Assembly: GCA_028984105.1 (NCBI GenBank)
Contig: CM054824.1
Coordinates: forward strand, 5,885,324 to 5,949,323
Direction of reading: 5' to 3'
DNA length: 64,000 bases
DNA from: Lavandula angustifolia
Lineage: Eukaryota; Streptophyta; Magnoliopsida; Lamiales; Lamiaceae
Shown here in pieces: positions 11,168 through 22,023 of the stretch. A program made the translations under genes and the position numbers. Position 1 is the first letter of the stretch; every line of letters starts with the position of its first letter. Below the pieces are notes generated by a model that worked only from the letters and a program-made list of their open reading frames with translations, was not told the DNA's origin and did no database searches.

Positions 11168-13847
11168 AGTGGTTCCCGTGTGAACAATCATTATCTTGTG
11201 AATGTGTGAACATTGCACTTTAAAGACAAATGTACTGCACTTTAAAATGCAGTCTCTTTGTCTTTAAAGTGTAGTACATTTGTCTTTAAAGTGCAGTGTT
11301 CACACGTTCACATGATAACAGGTTGTTTACATTTAAACCTCCTTTTATATATACATATAGGATGTGGATCTGGTGAGAACACACACTTAATGTGAGAATT
11401 GCAAATCATGCAAATCATTATATAATTTATGTATAATCGGTATATATTTTATGCAAAAAAATCTAAAATTTCACATTTTTGCCCTTTTACAGAAAACATG
11501 TAAAGATTATGTGTAATGTAAACTTATAGATTTTTTGCATAAAAAACATAAGAATTATGCATAAAATATATAATGATTATGCATGGTTTGCAGTTCTTTC
11601 GTTAAATGCAAGTTCTCACATGATCCACTTCCTATATATATATAGGGTTTGGATCTGGTGAGAACTCATAGTTATCGTGAGAACTACGAATCATATTTTA
11701 TGCAAAAATGCCTATAATTTTATACTTTTGCTTTCTGTATAAAACATGTAAGCTTATGCATAATGTAAACTTACATAATTTTTGCATATAAAACATAAGG
11801 ATTATGCATAAAACATATAATGATTAGACATGGTACTTAGTTCGCACGCCTCACCTGTACTATCGCACGATGTCCGGTAAGGTAAGGACAACTAAGTTTT
11901 CAAAAATTTTAAAGTGCTATTTCAAATAGATTCATTTTTAATAGTTGCTATCATAATTAAACAATTTTTTGTATGAATTGTGGACATGTAACATTTATAA
12001 ATCAAATCATTCTTTGAAGACATATACTATTAACCAATGATATTTCAGCAACAATCACAACAATATGACTCAGATGTTCGTATGGTATCATATTGCATTT
12101 AATAAATACGCTATCAAACATATCAATTACGATATAATCACATAATAAGTAAAAAAAATCAAAAGTTGTATCCTCGTATAATACAAACTCCAATAAAAAA
12201 TATGTACATTGAACATGAACAAACATAAATGTTTCAAAATATCTTCAATCCCTAATTAATCTATTAAATTTTCTCATTAAATAACTAAAAATATCAACTT
12301 AAGTAAGTTCTCGATTTTAGGATGATAGAAATTAAGGGGGAAGTAGTCGGTCGGTTTTTTAATTTACTTTCTTTCAGGTTGAGATTTGCCTAAGTTTTTT
12401 TCTCTTAATGGCGGAAATGCCACCAAAGTTGGCACTGTTCATAGGAACAGTACAACACGTCAAATTTCCCTCATATAAATTCTACTTATTTCGTCTCATT
12501 GATAATGTCATGTTTCCTTTTTGGGGTGTCCCACTCATCTTGTCATTTAACTAAAATGGTAAGAAATGAGTAGACCACAATCATCTAAACAAGTGGATCC
12601 CACTATCTTACACTTTTACACCACTACTTTATATCTTTACACCCACTATCTTAAACTCCGTGCTCAAATCCTTATCAATAGGACGAAGGGAGGATAAGAC
12701 ATATAATTGACAAAGAAAGATTGTAGTTCTGGCAATGTGGAATTTTCCATCTTCTACTTCTGGAGAATTCTTAGTTGGGAATGTTTTATTTTTAATTATC
12801 TTTGGAGGAAAGAATTTCATGTTAATATCCGTGCTGAAATTTAACAAATCATATTTATTGGGATAGATAGGAGAATAAGGTAAAGAAAAATAAAACACTG
12901 TAGTTAAAAATAGAAAAAAGTCATGTTTATTACTAATAGATGGAATATTAGTACAAACAAACCATGCCCAAATGTATAATTACACATGCATAGAATTAAT
13001 ATAAGGCATAATTAATTATTAATGTAAACCCATGATGATTGAGGACTAGCTATTATTTAATTATATGAGTTCACATTTTTATTATATAAAATCAACCAGC
13101 ATAAATAACCACACTGAAAATAAACCAAACAAGTTGGCTAGAATGAAGGGAGTATAAAGTATTAAGACCTGGCATGTGGGTGAAAGTGTCCCAAATACTT
13201 TTTCCTTTCCCGCCTTCAAATGCAGCACCCTCATACTGATAGCCACAAAAAAATTATCCATACACAATCAACAAGCATAATCCAAATAATATATTACTTT
13301 TTTGGAATTAATTTTAAGAAAATTTAGTGCAATTATTGGCTCTTACTTGATAAGAAGATGAGGCAGATCCGAAAATGAAATTTGGTGGAAAGCTACTACG
13401 GTTAATATTGAGACGTGACGACGAATCAAAACCTGCTCTTGATTCATTAAAATGAAGCATCAAACAACTCAAGATTTTCGAATAACAAAAAATTCAAGTT
13501 TTATTATATATTCTAATTCTAATTAATTATAATAAATTTCTAAATCCGATGAAGTTGTGCAGAAAGAACTAATATATACCGTGAGAAACCTTTTGGTTGA
13601 AAATGTTCCATATTTTGTCTCTATCCTCATCATCCCCATCTGAGGAGCCATTCTGCTCAAGAAATAATGTTAGTAGTAATTCTGAGAATCAGATATGCTA
13701 AACAGTAATTAAAGAAGTCACCAGTTGGATAGAGACTTGAGGAATCGAACACTGGTTTGGATTAGGGATTGATTCGGAGATAACTCCAGCCTCTTTGCGA
13801 GTTAAACAAAGCAGAAACGTGAAAGCTAAAAGAATCCTCGCTGCCAT
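4918..13847 (-). CDS. Beta-glucosidase, glycoside hydrolase family 1 (15 exons)
   Basis: This enzyme hydrolyses beta-D-glucosides with retention of configuration; the natural substrate cannot be read from sequence. Exons, 5' to 3': 13847-13722, 13652-13580, 13432-13347, 13235-13169, 10694-10636, 10362-10287, 9870-9793, 7390-7303, 7054-6796, 6713-6598, 6523-6309, 6158-6127, 5634-5532, 5387-5297, 5098-4918. All introns are GT-AG and the phase is unbroken, giving 549 residues. Residues 1-20 are a hydrophobic signal peptide (MAARILLAFTFLLCLT), so it enters the secretory pathway. GH1 blocks in order are FIFGSASSSYQYEG, FHWDLPQ (from about 197), TINEP with acid/base Glu244, YVTENG with nucleophile Glu458, and WSFLDNFEW (506-514). 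The exon sizes 67, 59, 76, 78, 88, 116 and 32 match the usual plant GH1 gene. Oddities: an acidic insert from exon 2 lengthens the N-terminus, and the loop after TENG is short. The start has an excellent context (GCCATGGC); an in-frame ATG at 13892 would add 15 residues. Confidence 0.93.
5917..5979. repeat. (TTA)n microsatellite in beta-glucosidase intron 12
   Basis: About 21 uninterrupted TTA/TAT units lie between exons 12 and 13. Frames through the repeat stay open (poly-Leu or poly-Tyr) only because of the repeat and are not genes. Confidence 0.97.
7700..7870. repeat. CT-rich microsatellite stretch
   Basis: Runs of CTCTCT broken by TCCC and CCGTC. Open frames on both strands here (Arg/Glu-rich or Ser/Leu/Pro-rich) arise from composition. 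It lies inside the intron 7 TIR element. Confidence 0.85.
8270..9235. repeat. Diverged tandem array of TGACAC-containing units
   Basis: The motif AATTGACAC or AATGACACTTTTGTT recurs more than 20 times. Larger units starting near 8421, 8651 and 8844, each containing TTTYTGGTTA followed by TTTATTGTGTGATTAC and TTGACACTTT, show imperfect repeats of roughly 190-230 bp. The array lies wholly inside the intron 7 TIR element. Confidence 0.75.
10891..11133. mobile_element. Foldback MITE, copy 1 (beta-glucosidase intron 4)
   Basis: The left arm GGGAGTGGTTCCCGTGTGAAC..GTGAACACTGCACTTT is inverted in the right arm, which ends AAAGTGCAGTGTTCACACG..GAACCTTCTCCTCCT. The unit can fold into a near-complete hairpin around internal ACTGCACTTTAAAG blocks. 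It is flanked by TATATA tracts, so the target-site duplication cannot be resolved. It is non-coding. Confidence 0.8.
11166..11345. mobile_element. Foldback MITE, copy 2
   Basis: This is a shorter member of the same family as 10891-11133, sharing GGAGTGGTTCCCGTGTGAAC and the inverted AAAGTGCAGTGTTCACACG arm. An AT dinucleotide tract separates the two copies. The loop is shorter here. Confidence 0.78.
11359..11633. mobile_element. GTGGATC-type MITE (complete)
   Basis: The 275-bp unit starts AGGATGTGGATCTGGTGAGAA and ends with the inverted form TTCTCACATGATCCACTTCCT. Flanks are ATAT-rich. The interior is AT-rich with GCATAAAA and TAATGATTATGCAT blocks. Related pieces occur at 11644 and at about 17540 and 15820, so the family is repeated around this locus. 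Confidence 0.75.
11644..11850. mobile_element. GTGGATC-type MITE (truncated copy)
   Basis: It starts AGGGTTTGGATCTGGTGAGAA and carries the same interior blocks (TTTTGCATA, GCATAAAACATATAATGATT) as the complete copy at 11359-11633. It loses the right terminus near 11850. Confidence 0.65.
12484..12693. mobile_element. Degenerate Stowaway-like MITE
   Basis: CTTATTTCGTCTCATTGATAA on the left is the imperfect inverse of TTATCAATAGGACGAAGGGAG on the right. This matches the Stowaway terminus with several substitutions. It lies in beta-glucosidase intron 4. Confidence 0.6.
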
Positions 13848-13952
13848 GGCTGTCCGTCTGCGTGTTAAATGGTGGAGAAAAAGAAGCACCATGTATATTA
13901 ATAAGCCCAGGAGCTAGATTACTAATTTGCCCTCCAAATTGATAAAGCATCA

Positions 13953-13962
13953 TTTTATATAA
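13953..13962 (-). promoter_or_regulatory. Likely TATA box of the beta-glucosidase gene
   Basis: The minus strand reads CTTATATAAAATG about 105 nt upstream of the chosen ATG, a normal spacing for a plant TATA box with a short leader. Transcription start is not directly visible. Confidence 0.5.
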
Positions 13963-14093
13963 GATTGGATTGGATGTCTTATATTGTTTGTTCATTAATA
14001 CAAATTATGTGTATGGCCATTTTTATGATGTGTTTTTAATAGAAATAAACGGCATATATATCTAATAAATATATGACATGTATATTTTGGTAA

Positions 14094-14960
14094 TAAGGCT
14101 ATCAATCTGATCGGTTAACCGGCCGAATCGAACCGAATCAAACTTTTCTGAACCGAACCAAAACGAACCAAAGAACTTAAGTTTGGTATTTGGTTTTCAT
14201 TTTTTGTATTTTTGGTTTTTGGTTTGATTTACGGTTTAATCATAGTTAACCGAATCAAATCGAAACAAAAATATTTTATCTATGATCTATCTATTTTAAA
14301 ACCAATCTAAAAAATCTATCTTCTTCAACTCTTTTAACATTGATACTCATCTTTCATTTTGTATCTGCTTTTATTTCTTTATATTGTTTATGTCTTTTTG
14401 TGTTTCTTCTTATCGTGTTAGTTTATATTTGATGTTTAGATTGTTAAAGACAATATTTGCATGATGTTAGAATTATTCCAAAATTAGGGCACAGTCAAAT
14501 TCGGTTATACCCTAAACATAAACATCTCTATGTTGATAAACCGAGAACGAAATTTAAAGTGGAAGCGTACCGATGTATCCATGAATTTGGAATTGAGTGG
14601 AATGAAATTGAATCTGGCTATAGATCTTCCAAACGAACGACTGTGTGTCTTAGGGGTCCGTATAAGGAATACAGATTTTGAATATTGTGTGTCGTCGTTT
14701 GGGGACCATAACCGTGCTTATATTATAATAATAAGTATATATTTATCTCCAATTATGTCCCTCATCAAATTGGAAATATCTTTAGATATCCATGATATAT
14801 TACAATACTCTTTATAATCCATAATAAATCTTATTAGATTACTTTAAATTGGAGACAATACACATTTAATTTAACATATGTTAGTCCAACTTAAATAATT
14901 CCAACACATGATATTAATTGTATATTGAGTAGATTATATATATAATCTACTCAATCTACT

Positions 14961-15016
<56 letters not shown>

Positions 15017-15262
15017 TTACTTTCGATGCATTTTAACTAAAAAGTTTGTAAGAATTATTATATTTGACCAAAAGATGATGCATTTTATACATTTTTTCTT
15101 TTGTAAAATTCTTCTTTTTTTTCTTTTTGCTTTTCAAAATTTCGGTTAAAGCCGAAACCGAACTGAACCAAGGTATTTGATTATGCAAACTACATAATCG
15201 ATATTTTGGTTAATTGAATTATCGGTTTGGTTCAATCCGATTTAACCGAATTGACATCCCTA
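14094..15262. mobile_element. hAT-like foldback element with AACCGAA-rich termini
   Basis: The left end TAAGGCTATCAAT followed by CGGTTAACCG is the imperfect inverse of the right end CGGTTTGG..TTTAACCGAATTGACATCCCTA. AACCGAA/TTCGGTT motifs cluster at both ends. This terminus type (TAGGGATGTCAATTCGGTT) is common in small non-autonomous plant elements; hAT assignment is tentative. The interior contains a short open stretch at about 14530-14680 that I do not recognise, and an (AT)n tract. Confidence 0.55.
14955..15012. repeat. (AT)n microsatellite
   Basis: A long uninterrupted AT dinucleotide run, preceded by an inverted repeat of GAGTAGATTATA (14932-14958). Confidence 0.95.
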
Positions 15263-16185
15263 TTTGGTATAGTAAAATTAATATATGATGTAATAGGAGA
15301 GTCTAACAAGCTAGAAATTTCCTACCAATAAAATGGGCCGGCTTTTAATTTGATCAATAAAATATATGATGCATATAAAGAGCATAGCCTAAAATTAAGC
15401 CTAAAGTGTGTATATGGATCACATTTATAAATAGTGCATCATCCACACGATAAATAAATATGATCGTAGTTGTAGATATAACATTTTGCATTTGAAGGTA
15501 AAAGGAATACATACTATTATGTTGGGAGGAGTGATGTGACAGATTCGATTAAGGTATCTAGTTGAAATAATTTAATGTATGGCTAGGAATTTGCACAGTT
15601 GGATCCACACGAAAAAAGTTCTGTTGTAACCTAAGCTCTCTCTTTTTTTCTCTTCTTTACATTATCTTAAATGAAGAGTGGCGCTTTGACAAAGGAATAA
15701 GAGAGCGCAGTTAGATCGAAATTATGCATAATAGAAAGTTAGTGATTTAATAATTAGTTAAGGTTTAAATTTTGTAATTTAAAATTGAAAACAAAATATA
15801 TTAGTGCTTTTTTTTGTTAAAACTCTTATGTTTTATGCAAAAAATTTATATTTATTATGTAATTTTTTTTATAATTTTACACTTTTGTCCTTTTGCTTAA
15901 AAACATATAATGATTATACGTAAAGAATATTGTTGATTATATTAATCTGAGTAATCCAATAAATAAAGAGTCATATTAATTATTAATTTCTAAGAAAAAT
16001 ATAATTTCTACATGATCCCTCCTGTGTAATAGCACATATAATTGTTTTAAAATGGGTAAAATAATCGCACAAGACTAACTTCGCTCAGGTAAAAAATGTG
16101 AAGTACTATATTTTATTCTAATTTAGGTTTGACAGTTCTTGAATAGATTGGAAGATTCTAACAAAGTAATTTTTTTTGTAATATT
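15263..16185. other. Upstream intergenic sequence, no gene seen
   Basis: AT-rich, with no frame or splice structure I can support. The stretch at about 15820-15925 (TTTTATGCAAAAAATTTATA and CATATAATGATTATACG) resembles the interior of the GTGGATC-type MITE and is probably an old copy. Confidence 0.4.
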
Positions 16186-16378
16186 CTCTCCCTCCCATAA
16201 TTGTTTCTCCACTTTCCTTTTCGTGATGTTCTACAATTATTGTTTCACTTCTCAAAATTGCAAACATTTTATTTGAAGGTCTCGCAACTTTATACACAAC
16301 CCCATATTTTTAAACCAATTAACTCTTCTTAAAAACCATGCGAAAAGTTTTAGAGTAATAATTATGAAACTGAGGGAG
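16186..16378. mobile_element. Degenerate Stowaway-like MITE
   Basis: CTCCCTCCCATAATTGTTTC on the left is matched by the inverted AATAATTATGAAACTGAGGGAG on the right, followed by TA. The left TA is not clean. It is non-coding. Confidence 0.65.
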
Positions 16379-16866
16379 TATTATAAATTAATTTTACAGT
16401 TATAAAAAATGGTTCAATTGAATACTTTATTATTGTACTAATAAAATATAAAATTTGTGACGACTAAAAAGGTTAAAGAATCACGATGACATTTTTGGAC
16501 GATATTAAATGGGGCTCTGATTACATTCAATCGTAATAATGGACTGAAACGAATTTCCAAAAGTTATGCTTTATGGTACAAGAAAATTCCTCAATAAAAA
16601 GTAGAAGGTGGGGGCATTGTCCCTGTTTTCTTTTGATTTATTTTGTATTAGGAAGATCTATTGTGAATCGTATTAAGTTATAATAAGTCATTTTGATTCA
16701 TAATTTAGCTGGAATGGACCCCGAATTTAAATTAATTATATCATTGTGTTATGAATTAATGGATATTTTTTGAAATAATATTTTTTATTCCACATTAACT
16801 TGATACTAATCATGTCTTCTTAATATAAAGGTGGATTACTCTCTCGCTACTCATGAATTCCTTAGT

Positions 16867-17497
16867 CACTACAAAAAAAACTATCTTTAACCGATGGAAA
16901 ATTCTGTCGGTAAACATTTTACCGACGGAAAATAAGTCGTCGTTATAGAGCTTGTCGGTAAAATTTACCGACGGATTTTGAGGTCCGTCGGTATTTACCA
17001 ACAAAATTTTTCGTCGGTAATCCGTCGCTAAACCTGTCGAATAATTTTTTGAAATTAAGCTGACAATTGACCCGCCGGCTATCGGAGTTGGTAGCCGGCG
17101 GCGGTCGGATGGTGACAGTGGACGGCGGAGATCGGACGTTGACGTGGTCGGCGGTAGAGGCGTGTGCGCGCGCGTGCGCACGTGTATAGCATGATTCTTA
17201 ATAGCTAATGAGGTAGTTTGATATATAAAGGTGGAAAATGTTTGTAAAAAATTCGATGTGGGATGCAAAGTTTTAAGTTCATCGACGGATTACCGACGGG
17301 ATTTTTCGTCGCTAAATACTGACGAAAAATTCCGTCGGTAATAGCTGAGATGATGAAATAGCGACGGAATGTTTCGTCGGTATTTAGCGATGGAAAATTC
17401 CGTCGGTAAATGACATTTTTGAATTTTCGTCGGTAAACGTCGACCCGAGTTTTGTCCGTCGGTAAATCCGTCGGTAAGCACTGAAAATTTTGTAGTG
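16867..17497. mobile_element. CACTA MITE with ACCGACGGA subterminal repeats
   Basis: The element is 631 bp, starts CACTACAAAAAAAACTATC and ends AAATTTTGTAGTG. A perfect 3-bp target duplication AGT occurs at 16864-16866 and 17498-17500. Both ends carry many copies of TTACCGACGGA or its complement TCCGTCGGTAA. Long minus-strand open frames across it are by-products of these stop-free repeats. It is non-autonomous. Confidence 0.92.
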
Positions 17498-17539
17498 AGT
17501 GGCTCAACTTTGCATGGCATCAGACAAAATCAAACCGCT

Positions 17540-17775
17540 AACGTGAGAATTTCGAAGCATGCATAATTATTATATATTCTATGCATAATCCTTATGTTTT
17601 TATGCAAAAAAAAAAAAAAAAAAACTTGTAATTTTACATTATGCAGAACCCTTATATGTTATATGAAGAAGGCAAAACTAAAGGTTTTTTTTTGCATAAA
17701 ATATATAAGGATTATGCATAAAACATACAATGATTATACATAGTTCGTAGTTCTCACGTTAAATGTATATATATA
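17540..17775. mobile_element. GTGGATC-type MITE remnant
   Basis: The stretch carries the interior of the MITE seen at 11359-11633 (GCATAAAACATACAATGATT and TAGTTCTCACGTTAAATG). Both termini are eroded. Confidence 0.5.
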
Positions 17776-18416
17776 TAGGAGGGGGATAAATTGAGAACAC
17801 CTCCTTAATGAGAGAAATGAGAACAAGATCCATCCCTCCATTTTTGTGATGTGTGGCTTGGATTTAATGTTGAAGGAGAAGGATTTTGTGTTGTAAAATA
17901 AGTGATTAAGGGTAGGGAGGTAATTTTGGTTGTTATGTTTTTTTCACAAACCATTCTCTCTTCTTTCTCTTCTTCCTCATCTTCTAAAACCGTAACATCG
18001 GTCTTCAAGGAAAATTCCTACTTCAATTTTCAATCCATATTTCATCGATACTCTCTTGGTCTTCAAGGCGTTCTGCTCAAACACGTAAATCGTGTATTAT
18101 TATCGGTGTTCGCAATTACACCTAAATAGTCAGCGACCAAGATATGGGTAAGTTATGCGGATTTTGAATGTGCATTTTTGTTTAATTTGTGATATATGAT
18201 TCGTGTTTTCTACTTCTTTATTGCCAATTGAAGTTAAGGAACTATGGGTTTATTTGTTTTTGCTCAATTGATGCGATCTAGGGTTTACGAAAATGAATTT
18301 CAGTTTATGGACATTTCTTGTCATATAAGGTTAATCTGATACATTTGTTGCTCAATTGTGTTCGATTTATATATATTTCAAGCATAATTTGACCCATATT
18401 ATGTTTTATTGCAAGA

Positions 18417-18861
18417 TGGCGAGAATGTGCACGAAAGCTCTTTTGACGATTGTATCATCGAAAATACCTCTATGTCGTATAGCCACATGTGTCCCGTAGA
18501 GCTTACACCGTTTTGTAGGAAAAAAGTTTTTGAATCTGGATGATGGGGTTCGGTTTTACAAAATATACGCTGGGATTTGTGGTTTTGATGTCCGTTTGAG
18601 TATCGTTCGTGTTACCGATCTCATTATCAAGCATAGATACGTGTTATGCAATCGTGAGGGTTAGGGATTGGGTCATTTCTCTAATGTAGTTGAACCGAGT
18701 GAGGCTTCTAGTAGTAAGAAAAAGAGAAAGACTAGGTCATTGAAAGCTGAATGTAAAGCACGAGTCGTTTTTAAATTGTGTGGGTTGGAAGGTTATGAAA
18801 TAACTAATTTCATTGATACACACTCACATCCTCTTTTGCAAGATGTCACAAATAGTTCTTG
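18417..18861 (+). pseudogene. FAR1 DNA-binding domain remnant
   Basis: Blocks in order are VRFYKIYAGICGFDVR, RYVLCNREG, KTRSLKAECKARVVFKL and NFIDTHSHPLLQ, the layout of the WRKY-GCM1-like FAR1 zinc-binding domain with its Cys and HxH ligands. There is a frameshift near 18540 and a stop after NREG near 18663. The frame ends at 18861, before any transposase domain. Function in this state is unlikely. Confidence 0.75.
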
Positions 18862-19073
18862 AAGCTTTATAGGCAAATGGATTATACCCACCACAGTTTC
18901 GTTATATATGTGCATACTATGGATACTATATGTGCATACTCAGCATACTGGATGTGCATACTCATCATGCTCTTATTGGCTATGAAGTTATATTATAGTA
19001 AAATGTGCATAATATATTTTGACGATGTGCATAATTTTTACGTTAAATGTGCATACACATGTATAACATGATA

Positions 19074-19282
19074 TTTGCTCCTTTCACGGGTAAGGACAAC
19101 CATGGCAAGTGTGTTACCTTCGGCGTCGGTTTATTGTCCGGGAGGATGAGTTTTCTTATAGTTGGCTTCTCCAAAGCTTTGTTAATGTCATGGATAGTGT
19201 TCATCCCAAGATGTTGATAACCGACCAATTGACCAACCACGACGCTCGTAATTGCCACCAACCCGACCTTGAAGATGAATGA
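19074..19282 (+). pseudogene. MULE transposase fragment, copy 1
   Basis: The plus strand encodes FAPFTGKDNHGKCVTFGVGLL, then after a one-base shift SWLLQSF..VHPKMLITDQ. This is the core of the MULE/FAR1 transposase domain, in which the Asp of TDQ belongs to the catalytic triad. The frame stops at 19282 and other triad residues are not found. The longer minus-strand frame over this place is a shadow. Confidence 0.75.
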
Positions 19283-19678
19283 AGACATCTTTTATAATTG
19301 TTTGGAGTTGAACTCTTTACTAATTGTATGGAATTAGTTTTTTTATTGTAGACGTTTGGAGAACCCTCTGCATATGTGCAGAAAATTTATGGATTATATG
19401 CACACGTTTTCAATGATATGTGTAGTCGTTTTCAATGATAAGTGCGTACGTTCAACTACTCTTTTTCATGATAGAATATTGTAATATGTGGACTTGTTAT
19501 TGGCGTCTCGTTAATATAGTAATTGCTGACGATTGTTTTAGTATGTATGCAATTGTTTGTGTGCATATATTTTTAATCAAATGTGCAGACAGTTTCGTTA
19601 TAGTAAAATGTGCATAATATATTTTGACGATGTGCATAATTGTTACGTTAAATGTGCATACACATGTATAACATGATA

Positions 19679-19887
19679 TTTGCTCCTTTCACGGGTAAGG
19701 ACAACCATGGCAAGTGTGTTACCTTCGGCGTCGGTTTATTGTCCGGGAGGATGAGTTTTCTTATAGTTGGCTTCTCCAAAGCTTTGTTAATGTCATGGAT
19801 AGTGTTCATCCCAAGATGTTGATAACCGACCAATTGACCAACCACGACGCTCGTAATTGCCACCAACCCGACCTTGAAGATGAATGA
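19679..19887 (+). pseudogene. MULE transposase fragment, copy 2
   Basis: Second member of the 605-bp tandem duplication, with the same frameshift, the same TDQ block and the same stop. The frameshift therefore predates the duplication. Confidence 0.75.
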
Positions 19888-20341
19888 AGACATCTTTTAT
19901 AATTGTTTGGAGTTGAACTCTTTATTAATTGTATGGAATTAGTTTTTTATTGTAGACGTTCGGAGAACCCTCTGCATATGTGCAGAAAATTTATGGATTA
20001 TATGCACACGTTTTCAATGATATGTGTAGTCGTTTTCAATGATAAGTGTGTACGTTCAACTACTCTTTTTCATGATAGAATATTGTAATATGTGGACTTG
20101 TTATTGGCGTCTCGTTAATATAGTATTTGCTGACGATTGTTTTAGTATGTATGCAATTGTTTGTGTGCATATATTTTTAATCAAATGTGCAGACAGTTTT
20201 ATACAAATGTGCATATATTTGTATGCACATGTGCTAACAAAAAAATTACGACTGCAATTGTTTGTGTGCATACATTTTCAATCAAATGTGCAGACATTTT
20301 TATACAAATGTGCATACAAAAAAACAAGTAATATAAATATG

Positions 20342-21894
20342 TGTTGGATATGAGTCAGTAGATGATACTCAGCTGTTGTTTGGTTAAAAGAAAATTGGGG
20401 GAAATCATAGTAGTACTATGGAATTGAAGATCCCAAAACCTAGCTGATATCAGTAGATTAGTGTGTCGTTAGGATTAGCTGATGTATAGGTTAGACTTGG
20501 TGTATTGTTTATTATTTTTGTCTAAGTCCTGTACGGTGTAATTGTTGGACTGATCTTCTGTTGAAGATACTTTTCAGAACCCCACGTCATCAGTGTAATC
20601 GCTTGTGTTCTTCAGTCAGCAGCTGATCCTTCACTCAGTCGAAGACAGCGCATCAGCTGACAAATCATCAGTAGAAGACTATAGTCATCAGCAGAAGAAC
20701 AGAAACAAGCACAGTACCTTCGCAGTCGCCAGCTGACCTACTCTGTAGATGCCGTGTCAGCCGACTCAGCTGAAGAAGACAGAGACTTTTCAGTCTACTG
20801 TATCCTACGGAAAGCGACCCGACTATTCAAGTCTTTTCGAAAAGTTCGGCGAGAAGACATACGAGGTTGTTGAACGGTCAACTCGACATTCTCACCAACT
20901 ACAAACCTCGACCAATGAGAAGCCGACAACGCTTACCTACTCTACACGGTAAAGGTTGCTCTCATGAACAGTGCATTAACTGCCCTGCTGCAACAAGTTC
21001 GAATTAATGGCCGTTTTCCTTGGAAGCTTGTGACACGTGGCATCGTCGTCTCCAACGGACATATGCCATAACTCACAACTGTAAATAGAGAAGTTTTTGA
21101 AGCTCCGAGAAGAAGAAAAAAATGGAATTTAAAAGGGACAAGCTCAAGTGCATAAACGCTCTAGAACACTCAAAGATCATCCAGAGGAAAACTTGCATAC
21201 TTAGAAGATTTCTTAGTTTTTTTCTCTAGAGTTCTTACATCCCTTACTTCTATAGACTAAGCTCATTGTCATATTTATAGCTTAGATTCGAATGAGTTCA
21301 CATTTAGTGAATTGTTCTTATTGTAAGAACTCCTTCTCAGTTGGAGAAAATTCCCTTCCCTTTCAAACTTAGGTTTGGATTGTAAAGTCGCTAAGGACTA
21401 TAACTTAGAGGGAACTGTCCAGTGCACAGTATCCCTGCTGAGGCTTGCTCAGAATAATCAACAAGTTCTCCTGCCGTTGTTCAGGACCGTGGACGTAGGA
21501 TCTTGGGTATCCGAACCACGTTAAATCGCTTGTGTTCTTTTACTGTTTTATAGCATAGCATTAAACTGACTTTAAAATTATAAGCTTGCATAAAACGTAT
21601 TTTACAAAGCGCACAGCCAAAAGATTTAATTTGCTAAAACGTGTTTTCAAAAGAGACGAATTCCGGGCCCCACACTTTCCGAACAACAGTCCTCGACTGA
21701 TTCTCAAAAATGCCGACAACGGTCGGTAGGAGAGAGTTCGATGGGCGACTCACCGTCCCGCGATCGAAGGCTTATTTGGTACTGTTCATCAGTTGCAATC
21801 ATCAGCTCAGCTGACCTTCACTGAGAAAAAGAAACTGTGCTCAGGTGTATTCACCCCCCCCCTCTACACCTGACTTATCGTCTCCGGACCAACA
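20342..21894 (+). repeat. 5' LTR of element A
   Basis: It starts TGTTGGATATGAGTCAG and ends CCGGACCAACA. An ACACGTGGC G-box/ABRE-like site at 21033 lies about 43 bp before a weakened TATA (TGTAAATAGAG); the 3' copy has TATAAATAGAG. A C-run at 21853-21862 precedes the 3' end. Most differences from the 3' LTR are clustered at CAG/CTG positions. Confidence 0.96.
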
Positions 21895-21896
21895 AT

Positions 21897-21908
21897 TGGT
21901 ATCAGAGC
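21897..21908 (+). promoter_or_regulatory. Primer-binding site of element A
   Basis: TGGTATCAGAGC, two bases after the LTR end, is complementary to the 3' end of plant initiator tRNA-Met, the standard primer of Ty1/copia elements. Confidence 0.94.
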
Positions 21909-22023
21909 ATACGGTGTTCAACCGATCGCCGGTTCGAAATAATCGGTCCTCTCGAACCGATCCCGAAAACCGTTTTCACTTGCATAAGCATCTTTTCAGC
22001 ATCCTTATACTCTTACTCTTACA

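Larger units (their letters stand above)
18993..20202. repeat. 605-bp near-perfect tandem duplication
   Basis: Copy 1 (about 18993-19597) and copy 2 (about 19598-20202) differ at only a few positions (for example AATTTTTACG versus AATTGTTACG, and one T in a T-run). Each contains the same transposase fragment and the same identical 81-residue antisense frame. Such similarity implies a recent duplication within an otherwise decayed element, or a local assembly duplication. Confidence 0.93.
17778..20341 (+). mobile_element. Decayed MULE with FAR1-like coding remnants (left part)
   Basis: The left boundary is inferred from an end-like sequence (GAGAACACCTCCTTAATGAG and GAGAAATGAGAACAAG). Inside are a FAR1-type DNA-binding domain remnant (about 18417-18861), a tandemly duplicated transposase fragment and many TGTGCATA motifs. 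Copia element A inserted at 20341, and the same sequence resumes at 36461 after the ATATG duplication. The opposite MULE terminus is not identified. FAR1/FHY3 proteins are domesticated MULE transposases, so a FAR1 domain beside a transposase core fits a MULE, but an old FAR1-like gene cannot be excluded. Confidence 0.6.

Noticed and set aside
16810..17520. Minus-strand frames of 152, 100 and 76 residues
   Set aside because: They run over the inverted ACCGACGGA repeats of a non-autonomous CACTA MITE and match no protein pattern.
19043..19893. Two identical 81-residue minus-strand frames
   Set aside because: They lie antisense to recognisable MULE transposase blocks in a tandem duplication; the identity comes from the duplication, not from selection.
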